Origin: Bacteroidota bacterium
Lineage (GTDB): Bacteria > Bacteroidota > Bacteroidia > Flavobacteriales > Flavobacteriaceae
Length of the DNA: 9,110 nt
Assembly: GCA_024278565.1 (NCBI GenBank)
Contig: JAJRSY010000175.1
Span: forward strand, 1-9,110
Reading direction: 5' to 3'
This document shows, in pieces, positions 7,077 to 9,110 of this stretch. The position numbers and the translations under genes were made by a program. Position 1 is the stretch's first letter. Each line of letters opens with the position of its first letter. The notes beneath the pieces are model-generated. The model ran no database searches, had not been told where the DNA came from, and worked only from the letters and a program-made list of their open reading frames with translations.

Positions 7077-7505
7077 ATGACGATTACAGAATTTACTATT
7101 CGTCTTTTTTTTGCCTTAACAGCGGGTTTAGTCATAGGCATTGAACGGCAGTGGCACCATAAGTCAGCCGGGCTTAGAACAAATACATTGGTGGCTATCG
7201 GGTCAGCGCTATACGTGTTATTGTCCATCAATATTACCCATGAAAGCGGAGACGTAACAAGGATAATCGGTCAGGTCGTTACCGGGATCGGTTTCATCGG
7301 TGCGGGAATAATTTTTAAGGAAGGGCTAAATGTGCGCGGACTTACCACAGCCGCCACAGTTTGGTGCAGTTCTGCCGTAGGTTGCTTGGCAGCGGCAGGA
7401 TATTACCCTGAAACATTGATAGGCACTTTCTCCATAATTTTGGTCAACTCCCTGTTAATACCATTGGATAAATGGTTGATATCAAGACGAAATAAAAAAG
7501 AATGA
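7077..7505 (+). CDS. MgtC/SapB family membrane protein, short form
   Basis: A 142-residue hydrophobic protein matching the membrane domain of the MgtC/SapB family. Seen: GLVIGIERQ (17-25), AGLRTNTLVAIGSAL (31-45), the long glycine-rich helix QVVTGIGFIGAGIIF (66-80), GLTTAATVW (88-96), then one more hydrophobic segment and a basic tail SRRNKKE. About four or five inner-membrane helices are likely. Salmonella MgtC has an extra ACT-like cytoplasmic domain (about 230 residues in total) that is absent here; many short relatives also lack it. Known: MgtC supports growth at low Mg2+ and in macrophages and interacts with the F-type ATP synthase; the role of the short relatives is not settled, so I give no symbol. 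The ATG at 7077 is preferred over the in-frame TTG (7068) and GTG (7074). No Mg2+-responsive leader was recognised. Confidence 0.88.
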   Translation: MTITEFTIRLFFALTAGLVIGIERQWHHKSAGLRTNTLVAIGSALYVLLSINITHESGDVTRIIGQVVTGIGFIGAGIIFKEGLNVRGLTTAATVWCSSAVGCLAAAGYYPETLIGTFSIILVNSLLIPLDKWLISRRNKKE

Positions 7506-7863
7506 CAAAAATACGTCAGGGAATTTCTAAACACCTTCCATTATCCGGTTTACTTTTTAGATTTTGAAACGATTATGCTGGCTGTTCCGTTTCAACGGAA
7601 AGATTATTACACCAAAGAAATGCAAGGCTGGTATTCTATCAAAAAGGTGCTTCCGGCTCTGGTTTCTGAGCTATCCTTACGGCAATTTAGAGATTCAGGA
7701 GGGAGGCGCTGCCAGCCATACTTTTTTGACGGTGGTTCAAGGATACTTTCAGGGAAATCATCAAGAAACAAGAGAACATTTGTTGGATTATTGTAAGTTA
7801 GTTACTTTGGCGATGGTTGAGCTTTTGGATAAACTTAATCAGGCAATTAAGAATGTAGCATAG
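7506..7863 (+). pseudogene. Decayed DUF2779-family gene fragment (internal deletion, frameshift)
   Basis: Two frames join into a recognisable DUF2779 protein remnant. Frame one, continuing directly after the mgtC-like stop, reads REFLNTFHYPVYFLDFET (LDFET at 7557-7571, like a DEDD exonuclease motif I) and then jumps at about 7584-7592 to PFQRKDYYTKEMQGWYSIKK and VLPALVSELS. From memory of the family these parts are normally separated by about 100 or more residues, so an internal deletion is inferred. Near 7677-7678 (CTATCCTTAC) removing one T restores VSELSYGNLEIQEGG and joins the second frame, which continues ASHTFLTVVQGYFQGN and ends LLDYCKLVTLAMVELLDKL. The family motif there is CKLDTLAMV; here GTT (7801-7803) gives Val in place of the expected Asp. 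The N-terminal half, usually Cas4-like in appearance, is absent. It is probably non-functional. The family match is from memory, not a search. Confidence 0.75.
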
Positions 7864-8102
7864 TGGATTTTATTTCAATAAAAAACAATTTAATTGATAA
7901 TTTCCCCATAGCGCCTACCTCCCGGTGCGTGATAAACAACCAAGCAAAAAAAAGAATAGAATTTTCTCTTTCCCCAGTGGACGCAAATTTCATTTTATTG
8001 ACCCAACTGAAAACGAACTTGTCGTTCGGTCGGACAAATAGAATTTGAGAACTGTTTAAAAAATGAATGAGGTATAATGGTGAGAAATAGTTGGTATAAA
8101 CT
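7864..8102. other. Non-coding region between convergent pseudogene and OmpA-like gene
   Basis: This 239-base AT-rich stretch lies between the 3' ends of a plus-strand remnant and a minus-strand gene. A small perfect hairpin is present, CGAAC (8014-8018) with GTTCG (8024-8028) and loop TTGTC. It has only 5 bp and no adjacent T-run, so I do not call it a terminator. Short open frames in the region have no recognisable product. One frame ends with a protein-like run (FHFIDPTENELVVRSDK, to about 8040), possibly debris or chance. Confidence 0.4.
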
Positions 8103-9110
8103 TTACTCCCACCCAACAACCAACTCCTGCCCCACAAACAGTGCATTGGAAGTCAACTTGTTCCATTTTTTTAGATTGTCAACCGAAGTGTTAAACTGTC
8201 GCGAGAGGCTATACATGGTGTTTCCAGGTTGCACTACATAGATGACAGGTTGCGGCTCAGCCTCTGTGGTTTCCTCAACAATAGGTTCTGCTATTTCTTC
8301 TATTTGTTCTTCTATAATTTCTTCTTTCGGTTCTTCAACAACTTCCTGTTTTTCCGGTTCGGTAATTTCAGGAGACTCTTCCTTATACATTTCCTCCAAT
8401 GCCTCCATGTCTTCTACCCTCTTTTCCTCCGGAATGATAAAACCTTCTTCCAATTCCCCTATTACTTTAAATTCCGTTCGCCTGTTTACCTGATGTTCAT
8501 CCTCAGAACAATCAACGCCATCAGCACATCGGTTCAATAATTTTGATTCTCCATAACCCATAGGCACCAGTCGTTTTTCAATAATACCGGCTTCTATCAA
8601 GTAGCGTACACAACTCTCCGCCCGGGCTTGTGACAGTCTGCCGTTGTACGATTTACTACCTCTGCTATCGGTGTGTGAACTCAGTTCAATGATAATGCTG
8701 GGGTTATCCATCAACAAGCTGTACAAAGTATCTAACACCCCTTCCGATTCAGATCTTAGGTCAGCGCTGTTGTAATCATAGTAGATATTGTTTAGCGTAT
8801 AAGTTTTGTCCTTGCTGATTTTGTCAATGGCGAAAAGCAACTCTACAGTTTCCTCATCTTCTTCTTCAATGTCTAAACCGGTAATGTATTTAGAACTTGC
8901 CAAATATTTTTCCTTGGTGGCAGTCAACTTATAATCATGTTCAGAGCCAAGTTCCACTTTATATTTATGGGTTTTGGGGTCGGTTTTTAGTTTTTCCAAC
9001 AATACGTATTTGCCGGTCTTTTTCAGTTTCTTATAAACCTTGATGGTTGCATTTGGAATAGGCTTTTTATTTTTATCTCCCAACTGGTAAGCATAGCCCG
9101 CATAGGTTAC
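8103..9110 (-). CDS. OmpA-family outer-membrane-associated protein with LysM domain (5' partial, PorE-like domain order)
   Basis: 335 C-terminal residues are visible; the frame stays open to the window edge, so the N-terminus is missing and the TTG at 9083 is not a real start. Domains in visible numbering: a carboxypeptidase-regulatory-like beta sandwich (about 1-95, starting VTYAGYAYQLGDKNKKPIP), an OmpA C-terminal domain (about 105-217) with HTDSRG and LSQARAE supplying the Asp148 and Arg163 expected to bind peptidoglycan diaminopimelate, and the loop CADGVDCSEDEHQVNRRTEF. A Glu-rich linker of about 70 residues (219-288) and a terminal LysM domain (291-333, YVVQPGNTMYSLSRQF) follow. The regulatory-like plus OmpA order recalls PorE of the type IX secretion system, whose TPR and beta-propeller parts would lie beyond the edge. 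Bacteroidota encode many similar OmpA proteins, so PorE is only a possibility. It is probably periplasmic or outer-membrane-attached, bridging to peptidoglycan. Confidence 0.9.
   Translation of the reverse strand, partial: VTYAGYAYQLGDKNKKPIPNATIKVYKKLKKTGKYVLLEKLKTDPKTHKYKVELGSEHDYKLTATKEKYLASSKYITGLDIEEEDEETVELLFAIDKISKDKTYTLNNIYYDYNSADLRSESEGVLDTLYSLLMDNPSIIIELSSHTDSRGSKSYNGRLSQARAESCVRYLIEAGIIEKRLVPMGYGESKLLNRCADGVDCSEDEHQVNRRTEFKVIGELEEGFIIPEEKRVEDMEALEEMYKEESPEITEPEKQEVVEEPKEEIIEEQIEEIAEPIVEETTEAEPQPVIYVVQPGNTMYSLSRQFNTSVDNLKKWNKLTSNALFVGQELVVGWE

Noticed and set aside
8014..8028. Hairpin CGAAC-TTGTC-GTTCG as a bidirectional terminator
   Set aside because: The stem is only 5 bp and there is no T-run on either side.
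7863..8048. Plus-strand GTG-initiated frame of 61 codons after the DUF2779 remnant
   Set aside because: It starts at the pseudogene stop, no family is recognised, and composition is typical of AT-rich non-coding DNA. A neighbouring frame ending in VVRSDK near 8040 looks slightly better but is too short to call.
7847..8146. Minus-strand open frame of about 99 codons overlapping the OmpA-like 3' end
   Set aside because: It overlaps the certain OmpA-like coding sequence in another frame, has odd composition (W, F, H-rich) and no recognisable motif.
8229..8540. Plus-strand frames rich in Phe or Ser opposite the Glu-rich linker
   Set aside because: They are the antisense reading of repeated Glu codons (TTC/TCT runs), a well-known artefact.
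1..9110. Search by eye for CRISPR repeats, tRNA-like sequences, transposase genes and IS ends
   Set aside because: No regularly spaced repeats, no tRNA arms with CCA-type ends, no transposase motifs and no matching terminal inverted repeats were seen.

Overview
The window looks like a chromosomal segment of a Bacteroidota bacterium, probably from the Sphingobacteriia/Chitinophagia/Flavobacteriia side rather than Bacteroides. The evidence is the complete, unfused trpE-G-D-C-F-B-A gene order, the near absence of Shine-Dalgarno sequences before start codons, AT-rich intergenic DNA, and an OmpA-type protein with a carboxypeptidase-regulatory-like domain and a LysM tail. The lineage is inferred from content only.

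Layout. Positions 1-5153 (+) hold a tightly packed tryptophan operon: the 3' end of trpE, then complete trpG, trpD, trpC, trpF, trpB and trpA. Gaps are 14 nt or less, and there are overlaps at trpC/trpF (4 nt), trpF/trpB (14 nt) and trpB/trpA (8 nt). Together they convert chorismate to tryptophan. TrpE/TrpG make anthranilate, TrpD adds the phosphoribosyl group, TrpF isomerises it, TrpC closes the indole ring, and TrpA/TrpB release indole and condense it with serine. All catalytic residues I could check are present, so the pathway looks functional.

An AT-rich gap of about 350 bp follows (5154-5503). After it comes the most unusual gene, 5504-6826 (+), a membrane protein closely resembling eukaryotic 7-dehydrocholesterol (sterol delta-7) reductase of the ERG4/ERG24 family. 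No other sterol gene is visible. A 250-bp gap with inverted repeats leads to a short MgtC/SapB-family membrane protein (7077-7505, +). Immediately after its stop codon lies a decayed fragment of a DUF2779 (predicted DEDD-type nuclease-like) gene (7506-7863). It carries an internal deletion, a one-base frameshift and an apparent loss of a catalytic aspartate.

After another non-coding stretch (7864-8102), a convergent minus-strand gene runs off the right edge (8103-9110). Its visible part has a beta-sandwich regulatory-like domain, an OmpA C-terminal peptidoglycan-binding domain, a long glutamate-rich linker and a terminal LysM domain.

Interpretation. The left part is ordinary core metabolism. 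The stretch from about 5154 to 8102 looks like a variable region: a eukaryote-like sterol enzyme, a lone mgtC-like gene, gene debris and gene-poor AT-rich DNA. I see no CRISPR array, tRNA, rRNA, transposase or intact defence system. The best lead for something under-described is the bacterial sterol delta-7 reductase and what its substrate might be.
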